Source: Flavobacterium endophyticum (GTDB lineage Bacteria; Bacteroidota; Bacteroidia; Flavobacteriales; Flavobacteriaceae). From it: DNA of 64,000 nucleotides. The DNA lies in assembly GCF_003634455.1 (NCBI RefSeq), contig NZ_RBLC01000001.1, forward strand, positions 992,001 through 1,056,000, in the 5' to 3' direction. Positions 7,899-14,700 of the stretch are shown piece by piece. The translations under genes were made by a program, and so were the position numbers. Position 1 is the first letter of the stretch. Every line of letters begins with the position of its first letter. Below the pieces are notes generated by a model. It was not told the DNA's origin. It searched no databases and worked only from the letters and a program-made list of their open reading frames with translations.

Positions 7899-9296
7899 AT
7901 GGGTAAATTCCTAGGCCTATCAATCTCATTACTAACACTCTTTCTCATCAGCGGCTGTTCTACTTCAAAACAAATCGAAGCCTTAAAACCTGAACCGGAT
8001 GATGCTTCGCCTTTGGTATATGAAAATTCGACATCATTCATCAACCTGCCCGTAAAAATAAAACTCAAGGATATCGAAAATCAGACTAACAGGCTCTTGA
8101 ACGACGTGATTTATGAGGACAAAAACATAGAAGATGATGATATACAGATGAAAGTCTGGAAACTTTCTGCCATAAAAATTTCTGAAGAAAAAGGAAAAAT
8201 AAAAACGGTACTTCCTTTAAAAATCAACATCCATTACAGATACGGAATCAACAAGCTCGGAATAGAACTTTATGACACCCGAGAAATAAACATGAACGGC
8301 GTTGTCACATTGCTAAGCGATGTAGGACTGACCAATTGGAAGATGAACACCAACACGACCATAAAATCACTGGAATGGAATGAAAGCCCGACTATAGTCA
8401 TTGGCGGAAAAAATGTTGCGATTACGTATCTGATCAATCCAGCCATTCGTATTTTTAAGTCGAAAATCGAGAACAATCTGGACGAAGCCATCAAAAAATC
8501 AATGGACTTCAAGCCTAATGTGCTGGACGCTCTAGAAAAAATATGTACGCCATTTCAGATGAGCGAGACATATGATTCATGGCTTCGAATTGTGCCAATC
8601 GAACTTTATACGACTGATGCCAAGCTTCAAAAAGAAATCATTTCTTTTGAGATGGGCTTGAAATGCATCATGGAAACAGTCGTTGGACAGCAACCAAAAA
8701 ACAAGCTCGACAGAGACAAGATGGTCTTAAAGCCGGTAACCAAAATGCCGGATCATATTTCTGCCAATATTGCAGCTGTTTCTACCTATCAGGACGCTTC
8801 GAAATTAATGACTAAAAACTTTCAGGGACAAGAATTTGGTTCTGGAAAGAAAAAAGTGACTGTCCAAAAAGTAGACATCTGGCAAAAAAACAACAAGATG
8901 ATTATCGCGCTGGACCTTTTGGGCTCTATCAACGGAACTATCTATCTTTCCGGATTTCCACAGTATAATGATGCTACGAAAGAAATTTATTTCGACCAGC
9001 TTGATTATGTGTTGGACACTAAAAATAAGTTGATCAAGACCGCAAACTGGCTGGCTTCGGGAATCATATTGAGAAAGATGCAGGAAAGCTGTCGTTATTC
9101 GATCAAGCCTAATTTAGAAGAAGGCAAGAAAAACATGATGGGCTATTTAAAAAACTACTCTCCAATGCCGGGCGTTTTTGTAAATGGCACCATTGATGAT
9201 ATCGAATTCAAAAGGATACAGCTTACTAACAGGGCCATTATTGCTTTTATCAGCGTTAACGGAAAAGTAGACGTCAGTATCGATGGATTGAAATAA
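7899..9296 (+). CDS. DUF4403 family lipoprotein
   Basis: A 465-residue protein with a lipoprotein signal (LFLISGC, lipidated cysteine at residue 20 followed by STSK). The body, with a conserved first segment SFINLPVKIKLKDIE and an internal repeat-like arrangement of beta strands and helices, matches DUF4403, a Bacteroidota family related in fold to lipid-binding TULIP/BPI-type proteins (the fold link is recollection, not visible here). Function is unknown. It is monocistronic: a bidirectional terminator follows the stop directly, and the next gene is convergent. I am confident of the family, not of a role. Confidence 0.85.
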   Translation: MGKFLGLSISLLTLFLISGCSTSKQIEALKPEPDDASPLVYENSTSFINLPVKIKLKDIENQTNRLLNDVIYEDKNIEDDDIQMKVWKLSAIKISEEKGKIKTVLPLKINIHYRYGINKLGIELYDTREINMNGVVTLLSDVGLTNWKMNTNTTIKSLEWNESPTIVIGGKNVAITYLINPAIRIFKSKIENNLDEAIKKSMDFKPNVLDALEKICTPFQMSETYDSWLRIVPIELYTTDAKLQKEIISFEMGLKCIMETVVGQQPKNKLDRDKMVLKPVTKMPDHISANIAAVSTYQDASKLMTKNFQGQEFGSGKKKVTVQKVDIWQKNNKMIIALDLLGSINGTIYLSGFPQYNDATKEIYFDQLDYVLDTKNKLIKTANWLASGIILRKMQESCRYSIKPNLEEGKKNMMGYLKNYSPMPGVFVNGTIDDIEFKRIQLTNRAIIAFISVNGKVDVSIDGLK

Positions 9297-9300
9297 AAAA

Positions 9301-9331
9301 AAGCCTGAATTATTCTTCAGGCTTTTTTTTT
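9301..9331. terminator. Bidirectional terminator between DUF4403 gene and the oxidase-biogenesis operon
   Basis: Nine-base-pair perfect stem AAGCCTGAA/TTCAGGCTT (9301-9309 with 9316-9324), flanked by A-run and T-run so that it can work both ways. The minus-strand gene's stop codon lies in the loop. Confidence 0.85.
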
Positions 9332-9543
9332 GTTTTCATTTTATAGATTGCATATCCCAAGATTCCGACTAATATATAGGGAATAACCATGAGATAGACG
9401 ATTCCGTCATTGACTGCTTCTGCTTTTATGCCGCCTTCTTCTGTTTCTAAAACCGCACGGCACATGGCACATTGGGCATTTGAGTCCAATGAAAAGAACA
9501 GTAAAGCCAGAAACAGGAATATAGATCTTTTTTTAGTGTGCAT
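9310..9543 (-). CDS. Small membrane protein with signal peptide and CAMC motif
   Basis: A 77-residue protein: hydrophobic signal segment (7-19, then SNAQ), a short exported segment opening with CAMC, one transmembrane helix (about 47-66) and a Lys-rich tail (KMKTKKKPEE). Its ATG overlaps the end of the DUF420 gene by 11 bases, so it is translationally coupled to DUF420 and lies downstream of SCO. The position of a CxxC right after the probable signal cleavage site, next to copper-handling SCO, suggests metal or redox function in cytochrome oxidase assembly, but this is inference; I know no characterised homologue. The terminator overlaps its stop codon. Confidence 0.75.
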   Translation of the reverse strand: MHTKKRSIFLFLALLFFSLDSNAQCAMCRAVLETEEGGIKAEAVNDGIVYLMVIPYILVGILGYAIYKMKTKKKPEE

Positions 9544-10081
9544 AATATGGCGAAATCATCAAGTAAACAATAACTCCGGTAACTGCCACATAAAGCCACA
9601 TAGGATAGGTTATCCTTGCCAGCTTTCTGTGCTTGTCAAATCGTTCTGCCAACGCTCTTACATACGTTATAAGAACAAAAGGAATGATAATGATTGACAA
9701 AAGAATGTGCGTCAACAGTATGAAAAAATACACATATCTCAGAGCTCCTTCTCCTCCATACGGAGTACTATCGGCCGTCATGTGATACGCCACATACATC
9801 GCTAGAAAAGCTACAGAGCATCCGATAGCTGTTTTCATTAAATTTTCGTGCAATTGTCTTTTGCCGTTCTTGATTGCCCACACAGCCGTAACTAGAAGCA
9901 CCGCAGTGATTCCATTTATCGTTGCATAGATCGGCGGCAGAAATGATAAAGGTTCTACATCATACCCAAAATCTTTCAGCTTTACGCCAAAAAGAATAGC
10001 TACTACGACAGGAATGGCTACAGACAATACAATAATCCATTTTCTATATTTCAATTCGACAGCATTCAAATTATTCTCCAT
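9533..10081 (-). CDS. DUF420 family membrane protein (cytochrome oxidase-associated)
   Basis: A 182-residue protein with five predicted transmembrane helices (about 14-37, 48-70, 84-104, 119-146, 155-178) and conserved histidines in HENLMKTAIG, YHMTAD and LTHILLS. DUF420 proteins are found beside heme-copper oxidase genes and resemble CtaM/YozB, an oxidase biogenesis factor in Gram-positive bacteria. It is separated by only 2 bases from the SCO gene, and overlaps the CAMC protein, in an operon likely devoted to oxidase maturation. Family is clear; molecular function is inferred from context. Confidence 0.88.
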   Translation of the reverse strand: MENNLNAVELKYRKWIIVLSVAIPVVVAILFGVKLKDFGYDVEPLSFLPPIYATINGITAVLLVTAVWAIKNGKRQLHENLMKTAIGCSVAFLAMYVAYHMTADSTPYGGEGALRYVYFFILLTHILLSIIIIPFVLITYVRALAERFDKHRKLARITYPMWLYVAVTGVIVYLMISPYYAH

Positions 10082-10083
10082 AC

Positions 10084-10821
10084 TTATTCTTCTAATAAAA
10101 TTGCTATATCTTCCTTGATGGCATGAATGCCTGGCTTGTATTTTCCTTGCAAGTCATCTTGGAAGCCTTCTTTGTCTTTATAATTTAAGCCGGTATAAAA
10201 AATAATTGGGTTTCCTGATTTATCTTTTCGGCTTCGGATATTGCCTTTTTTATCGACTAAAGCAAAATAGCCTGAATGTTCAAATCCAGCATCACCTTCT
10301 TTCTTGCTTTCGCCAGCATAAATATTAAATCCTTTATTTGCGATGTTGTAAATATATTCTTGGTCGCCAGTGAGGAAATGCCAATTTGGAGAACTCACTC
10401 CTAATTGCTCCGCATGTTTTTTTAAGACTTCAGGCGTATCATTTTCTGGATTGATGGTAAAAGAAGCGATTCCAAAATCAGCATTCTTTCCAAATTCGTC
10501 TTCAATCAACAGCATATTCTGGTTCATCACCGGACAGATGGATGGACAGGTTGAGAAGAAAAATTCTACAACATATACTTTACCTTCAAAATCTTTGTTT
10601 GAAATTGTTTTTCCGTTCTGATCTGTCAGACTGAATTTTGGCGCCGCACCAATCTTGACGATGTTTTTAGCTTCGTCAGATTTTTTTCCTTTTACAGGAA
10701 CATTCAACCTGTCTTGTACCGAAATGTCGTGGTTTTTTATTCTGTCGATGATTTTTGGAATCGCATAAATTCCGAAAACCAAAATAATAAACGAAATGCC
10801 GATGTATGATTTATTTTTCAT
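10084..10821 (-). CDS. SCO family protein (SCO1/SenC/PrrC), CuA assembly factor
   Basis: A 245-residue membrane-anchored thioredoxin-fold protein: anchor at about 7-24, then the SCO domain with TCPSICPV (Cys92 and Cys96) and the third copper ligand His182 in FEHSGYF. SCO proteins bind copper and deliver it to, or reduce, the CuA centre of cytochrome c oxidase subunit II on the periplasmic side. All three ligands are present, so it should be functional. It lies between a Cys-less thioredoxin-fold protein (8-base gap) and DUF420 (2-base gap) in one operon. The CuA-containing CtaC it would serve is encoded at 40.7-41.9 kb. Confidence 0.93.
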   Translation of the reverse strand: MKNKSYIGISFIILVFGIYAIPKIIDRIKNHDISVQDRLNVPVKGKKSDEAKNIVKIGAAPKFSLTDQNGKTISNKDFEGKVYVVEFFFSTCPSICPVMNQNMLLIEDEFGKNADFGIASFTINPENDTPEVLKKHAEQLGVSSPNWHFLTGDQEYIYNIANKGFNIYAGESKKEGDAGFEHSGYFALVDKKGNIRSRKDKSGNPIIFYTGLNYKDKEGFQDDLQGKYKPGIHAIKEDIAILLEE

Positions 10822-10829
10822 CTTGTTAG

Positions 10830-11504
10830 TTATATCTTCCTTTTCATTTCTGTTTTTGGATTGTTCTTTTTCAATGCAGCGCGATATTCGTAAAGAATAA
10901 TCTTGACATCGTCGCTCATCTCATTATGCAAATCGGCAGCAGAAATAGTATTATAGCCTTCTTTGTATTCGTTTTTACCTTCAAGGTTTTTTCCTTTTCT
11001 TCCTCTCAAGTTTCTTTCCTTGTCAACTATATAGACATTGGCAGTTCCTGAATTCGCATCAAGCTGCCCGACCAAATTTAATTTCGAATAGTAGTCTTTT
11101 ATTTCGTCTGGAGCGCCAAAAACAAAAATCCATTTAGAAATATCTTTGTCTTCTGCAATCGGCTTTAGCTTATCCATTAATTCCTGAACCTGGCCTTCGC
11201 TTCCTTTTGGAGCAACCATTACAAATTGGAAGTCCTTAAAGTTTTTATTTTTATTGTAAATCTTCTGGTTTAGGTTAAAAAAGTTTCCTTCGTTATAGAT
11301 AATCTTGCTTCCTGTAAAGCCTAAAATCGTAATCTTATCGTTAAGGGTTACGGTTTTCCCATCAGCCGTTTTCCATTGCGAAATGTCAGGAATTTTTTCA
11401 GTTATAGTCGGAAGTTTTGCAAAACTATTGATACCGGAAGCAAAAAAAAGATAAGCAACAATTGGAAGTATAAACAGCGTGAAAAGGACTATATTTTTTT
11501 TCAT
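10830..11504 (-). CDS. Membrane-anchored thioredoxin-like protein without cysteines
   Basis: I chose the ATG at 11504 (MKKNIVLF...), giving 224 residues with an N-terminal membrane anchor (about 4-22); the frame is open 27 bases further, to a TTG, but that extension is not protein-like. The layout (PDISQWKTADGKTVTL, then a strand ITILGFTG, later WIFVFGAPDEI and NVYIVDKERNLRGR) copies the SCO/thioredoxin fold, yet the place where SCO has CxxxC reads GFTGSKIIYNEG and no cysteine is present in the mature protein. It directly precedes SCO in the same operon. Probably a non-catalytic SCO paralogue in oxidase assembly; function inferred only. Confidence 0.65.
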   Translation of the reverse strand: MKKNIVLFTLFILPIVAYLFFASGINSFAKLPTITEKIPDISQWKTADGKTVTLNDKITILGFTGSKIIYNEGNFFNLNQKIYNKNKNFKDFQFVMVAPKGSEGQVQELMDKLKPIAEDKDISKWIFVFGAPDEIKDYYSKLNLVGQLDANSGTANVYIVDKERNLRGRKGKNLEGKNEYKEGYNTISAADLHNEMSDDVKIILYEYRAALKKNNPKTEMKRKI

Positions 11505-11528
11505 TGGAATGAAGAGGTTATTGCAGTG

Positions 11529-11536
11529 CAAAAATA
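11529..11536 (-). promoter_or_regulatory. Putative -7 element for the SCO operon
   Basis: TATTTTTG on the minus strand fits TAnnTTTG and is 24 bases before the ATG at 11504. It abuts the T-run of the terminator ending the coxIV operon, so the promoter would start right after the previous operon stops. No -33 TTG is seen. Confidence 0.3.
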
Positions 11537-11567
11537 AAAAAAGACGGTGTAATACCGTCTTTTTTTG
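11536..11567 (-). terminator. Terminator after the coxIII-coxIV operon
   Basis: Perfect eight-base-pair stem AAGACGGT/ACCGTCTT (11541-11548 with 11554-11561), five-base loop, A-run on one side and T-run on the other. Downstream of coxIV on the minus strand. Confidence 0.8.
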
Positions 11568-11582
11568 TGATTTAATATGCTG

Positions 11583-11933
11583 TTAAAAATTCCATTTTAT
11601 CTGAGAACTCTTGAACACATCAAAAATATAATTACCTTCAACTAGTAAGATGAACACTAAATAGATAATTAAGAAAACTAAAGGTGCCACAATACTCCAC
11701 CTAAGATTACTTTTCTCGCCTTCAAGGTGCATAAATGCCCAAACGATATAATATGCTTTATATATTGTCAACGTGATGAAAAGCCAGTTCAGCAAATTCA
11801 TTTGAAGAAACAATGTGTCGTGCAAAATAGCTGGCTTGAATATACCAAATGCGACCTCTACGATGGTTACAACAGACAATATTGCAAAAACCAACCAAAT
11901 TCTTTTCGTATTAGAAACGTGCTCGTGTGCCAT
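11583..11933 (-). CDS. Cytochrome c oxidase subunit IV (CoxF/COX4-pro type)
   Basis: A 116-residue protein with three transmembrane helices (about 11-31, 44-66, 81-102), the layout of prokaryotic cytochrome c oxidase subunit IV, with YIVWAFMHLEGEKSNLRW in the middle loop as in the family. This small subunit stabilises the caa3/aa3 oxidase in the inner membrane. It is the last gene of the cyoE-coxIII-coxIII-coxIV operon: the upstream coxIII stop lies 19 bases before its ATG, and a strong terminator follows the stop. Confidence 0.88.
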   Translation of the reverse strand: MAHEHVSNTKRIWLVFAILSVVTIVEVAFGIFKPAILHDTLFLQMNLLNWLFITLTIYKAYYIVWAFMHLEGEKSNLRWSIVAPLVFLIIYLVFILLVEGNYIFDVFKSSQIKWNF

Positions 11934-11952
11934 AATAATAATTCTAAAAAAA

Positions 11953-12987
11953 TTAAACTAAGTAGAAGAATGTAAATACAAATACCCAAACTAAATCGAC
12001 AAAGTGCCAGTAAAGTCCAACTTTCTCAACCATTTCGTAGCTTCTTCTTTTTTCATACGTTCCAAGAACGACATTTAAGAAAATCAAAACATTAATCAAG
12101 ACTCCTGTGAAAACGTGGAATCCGTGGAAACCTGTAATAAAGAAAAAGAAGTTGGCAAATAATTTTTGGCCGTATTCATTTCTGATCAAGTTAGCGCCTT
12201 CAACAACATAGTGAGCATCTGCAAGTCTTTTTATAGATTCTTCTCTAGTCAAGATCGTCTTGTGCTTGTGAGTTGATTTATTTAATTCTGGATGTAATCT
12301 TGTATCTTTTAAATTGGCTTGCGTTGGGTGATAGATAATTTCAGTTCTAACCAAAAGATCTGGATGCGCTTTGAATCCTTCTACTACTTCATTAACAGAA
12401 TACCTAGGCAATGAACTTTCGCTTGAAAACCAAACACCTTTATTTCTTGTCAATTGCTCTCTATCTTCGTGAAGCGTTGCTGCAAAATCTTCTAATTTTA
12501 CCCTTTCGCCTTTTGCATTTACGAATTGAAGGATGCTTCCTCCTTTGGTCTCGATAGCGCCATATTCGCCTTTGATGAAGTTTTTCCACTCCCAAGCTTG
12601 CGAGCCCAAGAAAATCCCACCACCTATAATGGTAAGGAACATATAGATTGCCACTTTCTGTTTTTTCATTTGGTGTCCGGCATCAACAGCCAAAACCATC
12701 GTTACAGAAGAGAAAATCAAGATGAATGTCATCAAGGCCACATAGTACATCGGAGCGTTCACACCGTGCATAAATGGAAAGTGGTTGAAAACCTCGTCCG
12801 CCAAAGGCCAAGTTTCAATGAATTTATATCTTGAAAAACCATACGCAGCAAGAAATCCAGAGAATGTTAAGGCATCGGAAACGATGAAAAACCACATCAT
12901 CATTTTGCCATAATTAATTCCCATCGGCTCATTGCCGCCTCCCCAAGTTTTACCTTCACTATTTGCAGTAGTAACAGTCGCTCCCAT
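11953..12987 (-). CDS. Cytochrome c oxidase subunit III, long form with soluble insertion
   Basis: A 344-residue heme-copper oxidase subunit III. N-terminal helices (MMMWFFIVSDALTFSGF, later SSVTMVLAVDAGHQM) and C-terminal helices (FITGFHGFHVFTGVLIN, GLYWHFVDLVWVFVF) are canonical, including the conserved final HFVDLVWV motif. Between them, at about residues 140-270, is a hydrophilic insertion of roughly 130 residues rich in Glu, Lys and His; ordinary subunit III is 190-270 residues. Such long forms occur in Bacteroidota. It follows the short coxIII gene by 42 bases. Role: structural subunit near the proton uptake path of the oxidase. Confidence 0.9.
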   Translation of the reverse strand: MGATVTTANSEGKTWGGGNEPMGINYGKMMMWFFIVSDALTFSGFLAAYGFSRYKFIETWPLADEVFNHFPFMHGVNAPMYYVALMTFILIFSSVTMVLAVDAGHQMKKQKVAIYMFLTIIGGGIFLGSQAWEWKNFIKGEYGAIETKGGSILQFVNAKGERVKLEDFAATLHEDREQLTRNKGVWFSSESSLPRYSVNEVVEGFKAHPDLLVRTEIIYHPTQANLKDTRLHPELNKSTHKHKTILTREESIKRLADAHYVVEGANLIRNEYGQKLFANFFFFITGFHGFHVFTGVLINVLIFLNVVLGTYEKRRSYEMVEKVGLYWHFVDLVWVFVFTFFYLV

Positions 12988-13029
12988 AAAAGTTATTAGT
13001 TAAAAAGTTCCCAAATTTACGTTTTTTTC

Positions 13030-13626
13030 TTATTTAAAGAAATATAAAAATAAAAACAAATACAGCCACAAGAAGTCGAGAAAGTGCCAAAACATCGCAC
13101 CTAGCTCTATTCCAAGGGTTTGACCTGAATTGTATTTTTGTTTAAAATGATTATAAATTATGATTAAAAGCGATATCAAGCCCCCGAAAAGGTGGGCAAA
13201 GTGAACCAGCACTACAACATAGATAAAAGAAGTAGTCACGGTACTTGTCGGACCTGTAGGATTCAAGCCCATTGCGATCATCTGATTAAAGCCTTCAAAT
13301 TGCAAGAAGACGAAAAGCAATCCCAATGCAAAAGTCACCAGCAACAGCGAAGTCGTCAAGCTTCTATTGTCTTTTTGGATGGCTTTCTTTGCAAAATGAA
13401 ACGTCAGACTGCTCACAATGATTACGACTGTACTAGCAATAAATGCGCTTGGCAAATCAAAATCTTTAAGCCAATCGGGTCTTGAAGCACTAACGACATA
13501 CGCACTGGTCAAACCAGCAAACATCATCGTCATGCTAATCATAGCAAACCACAAAATCAGTTTATATGATCTTGCCTTTCTTTCTTTATGCTCCGTAGCA
13601 GTCATTCCTTTAATTGCCATTTCCAT
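13030..13626 (-). CDS. Cytochrome c oxidase subunit III, short form
   Basis: A 198-residue subunit III paralogue with five transmembrane helices (about 24-46, 59-80, 93-112, 131-156, 172-196), ending in the conserved AMFWHFLDFLWLYLF motif. Its ATG overlaps the cyoE stop by one base (TAATG), giving translational coupling. It is encoded directly before a second, longer subunit III, so one oxidase probably contains both, or they replace the single subunit III plus an extra helical subunit of other bacteria. A second Met codon two residues in (MEMAIKG) is a possible alternative start. Confidence 0.92.
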   Translation of the reverse strand: MEMAIKGMTATEHKERKARSYKLILWFAMISMTMMFAGLTSAYVVSASRPDWLKDFDLPSAFIASTVVIIVSSLTFHFAKKAIQKDNRSLTTSLLLVTFALGLLFVFLQFEGFNQMIAMGLNPTGPTSTVTTSFIYVVVLVHFAHLFGGLISLLIIIYNHFKQKYNSGQTLGIELGAMFWHFLDFLWLYLFLFLYFFK

Positions 13627-14555
13627 TATCGTAAAAATTTATCTGCTATATAAACAATCTGTAGCAGGGTGATATATGAAACGCTCACAAGCATTAATGT
13701 TCGCGCCGCTTTTGTTTCTCTAGACTTGTATAATTTTACTGCGTAAACCAACATCCATATTCCTAATAGAAGTACAATTACCGCAGCAACCGGACTCAAT
13801 TGCAGCTTACTTCCTACCAATCCGATGAGCGGAAAGAAGGCCGGAAAAAGAGAAGCAACAATAAGCCAAATCGTATACAATATAATTTGAGTCGCAGTAG
13901 TCTTGTCTTTCTTTCCTGTCGGAAGCATAAAGAAGCCTGCTTTTTTATAATCGTCGAATAAAAACCAGCCTATGGCCCAAAAATGCGGGAACTGCCAGAA
14001 AAATTGAATCAAGAAAAGCGTTCCAGCTTCAATTCCGAAATCATCTGTCGCAGCAACCCAGCCCAACATAAACGGAATGGCTCCGGGAAAAGCACCTACA
14101 AAAACAGACAAAGGTGTCTTTGTTTTTAAAGGCGTATAGACACTGGTATATAGAAAAATTGAGATAGCCCCGAACATTGCTGTCTTAGGGTTGATATTGT
14201 AAAGAATCACCAAACCAAGAATAGTCAAGGCACAGGCAATGATAAAAGCTGTATTCACCGACATTCTTCCTGAAGGAACAGGACGGTTTTTAGTCCTATC
14301 CATCAAAGCATCTAAGTCTTTTTCGATGATTTGATTGAATGCATTAGAAGCACCAACCATGCAATAGCCTCCTATCGAAAGCATGATCAAAAGCGACCAT
14401 TGAAATGGATGGTTTTCATCAAAACCAAGCAGGTATCCGGCAATAGAAGAAAAAACTACGCTAACTGCCAATCTTGCCTTCGTGATTTCTCTGAAATCTA
14501 TATAGAGGGATTTTAAGGAAAAGTTATTTGCTGTAGTGCTCAATGCTGCTTTCAT
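13626..14555 (-). CDS. cyoE: Protoheme IX farnesyltransferase (heme O synthase)
   Basis: A 309-residue polytopic UbiA-family prenyltransferase with about nine transmembrane helices. The Asp-rich motif around EKDLDALMDRTKNRPVP and the second motif region DDYKKAGFFMLP bind farnesyl diphosphate and heme B to make heme O, the precursor of heme A in aa3 oxidases. It is the first gene of the operon that continues into two coxIII genes and coxIV, with a well-formed promoter 21 bases upstream. Heme A synthase (CtaA) is not in the window. Confidence 0.95.
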   Translation of the reverse strand: MKAALSTTANNFSLKSLYIDFREITKARLAVSVVFSSIAGYLLGFDENHPFQWSLLIMLSIGGYCMVGASNAFNQIIEKDLDALMDRTKNRPVPSGRMSVNTAFIIACALTILGLVILYNINPKTAMFGAISIFLYTSVYTPLKTKTPLSVFVGAFPGAIPFMLGWVAATDDFGIEAGTLFLIQFFWQFPHFWAIGWFLFDDYKKAGFFMLPTGKKDKTTATQIILYTIWLIVASLFPAFFPLIGLVGSKLQLSPVAAVIVLLLGIWMLVYAVKLYKSRETKAARTLMLVSVSYITLLQIVYIADKFLR

Positions 14556-14575
14556 TTGGATTTTGAAATCTTGCG

Positions 14576-14606
14576 CAAAGATACTGGTTCAGAAAGAAAA
14601 TCACAA
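14576..14606 (-). promoter_or_regulatory. Promoter of cyoE-coxIII-coxIII-coxIV operon
   Basis: Minus strand: TTG at 14604-14606, 20-base spacer, TATCTTTG at 14576-14583, a full match to the Bacteroidota TTG-N17-23-TAnnTTTG consensus, 21 bases before the cyoE ATG. The -33 lies in a tandem repeat: two 13-base copies of GTTTTTTGTGATT (minus strand) at 14599-14611 and 14613-14625. Confidence 0.6.
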
Positions 14607-14700
14607 AAAACTAATCACAAAAAACAAAGGTTTTATAAAAACAGATTTTTTAATGAAAAACTATTTTTCTTTAAGACGCTTTAGAAACTCTAAAAATCAA

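Noticed and set aside
11505..11531. Upstream TTG start for the Cys-less thioredoxin-fold gene
   Set aside because: The extra nine residues are not signal-like, and the ATG at 11504 begins a normal membrane anchor.
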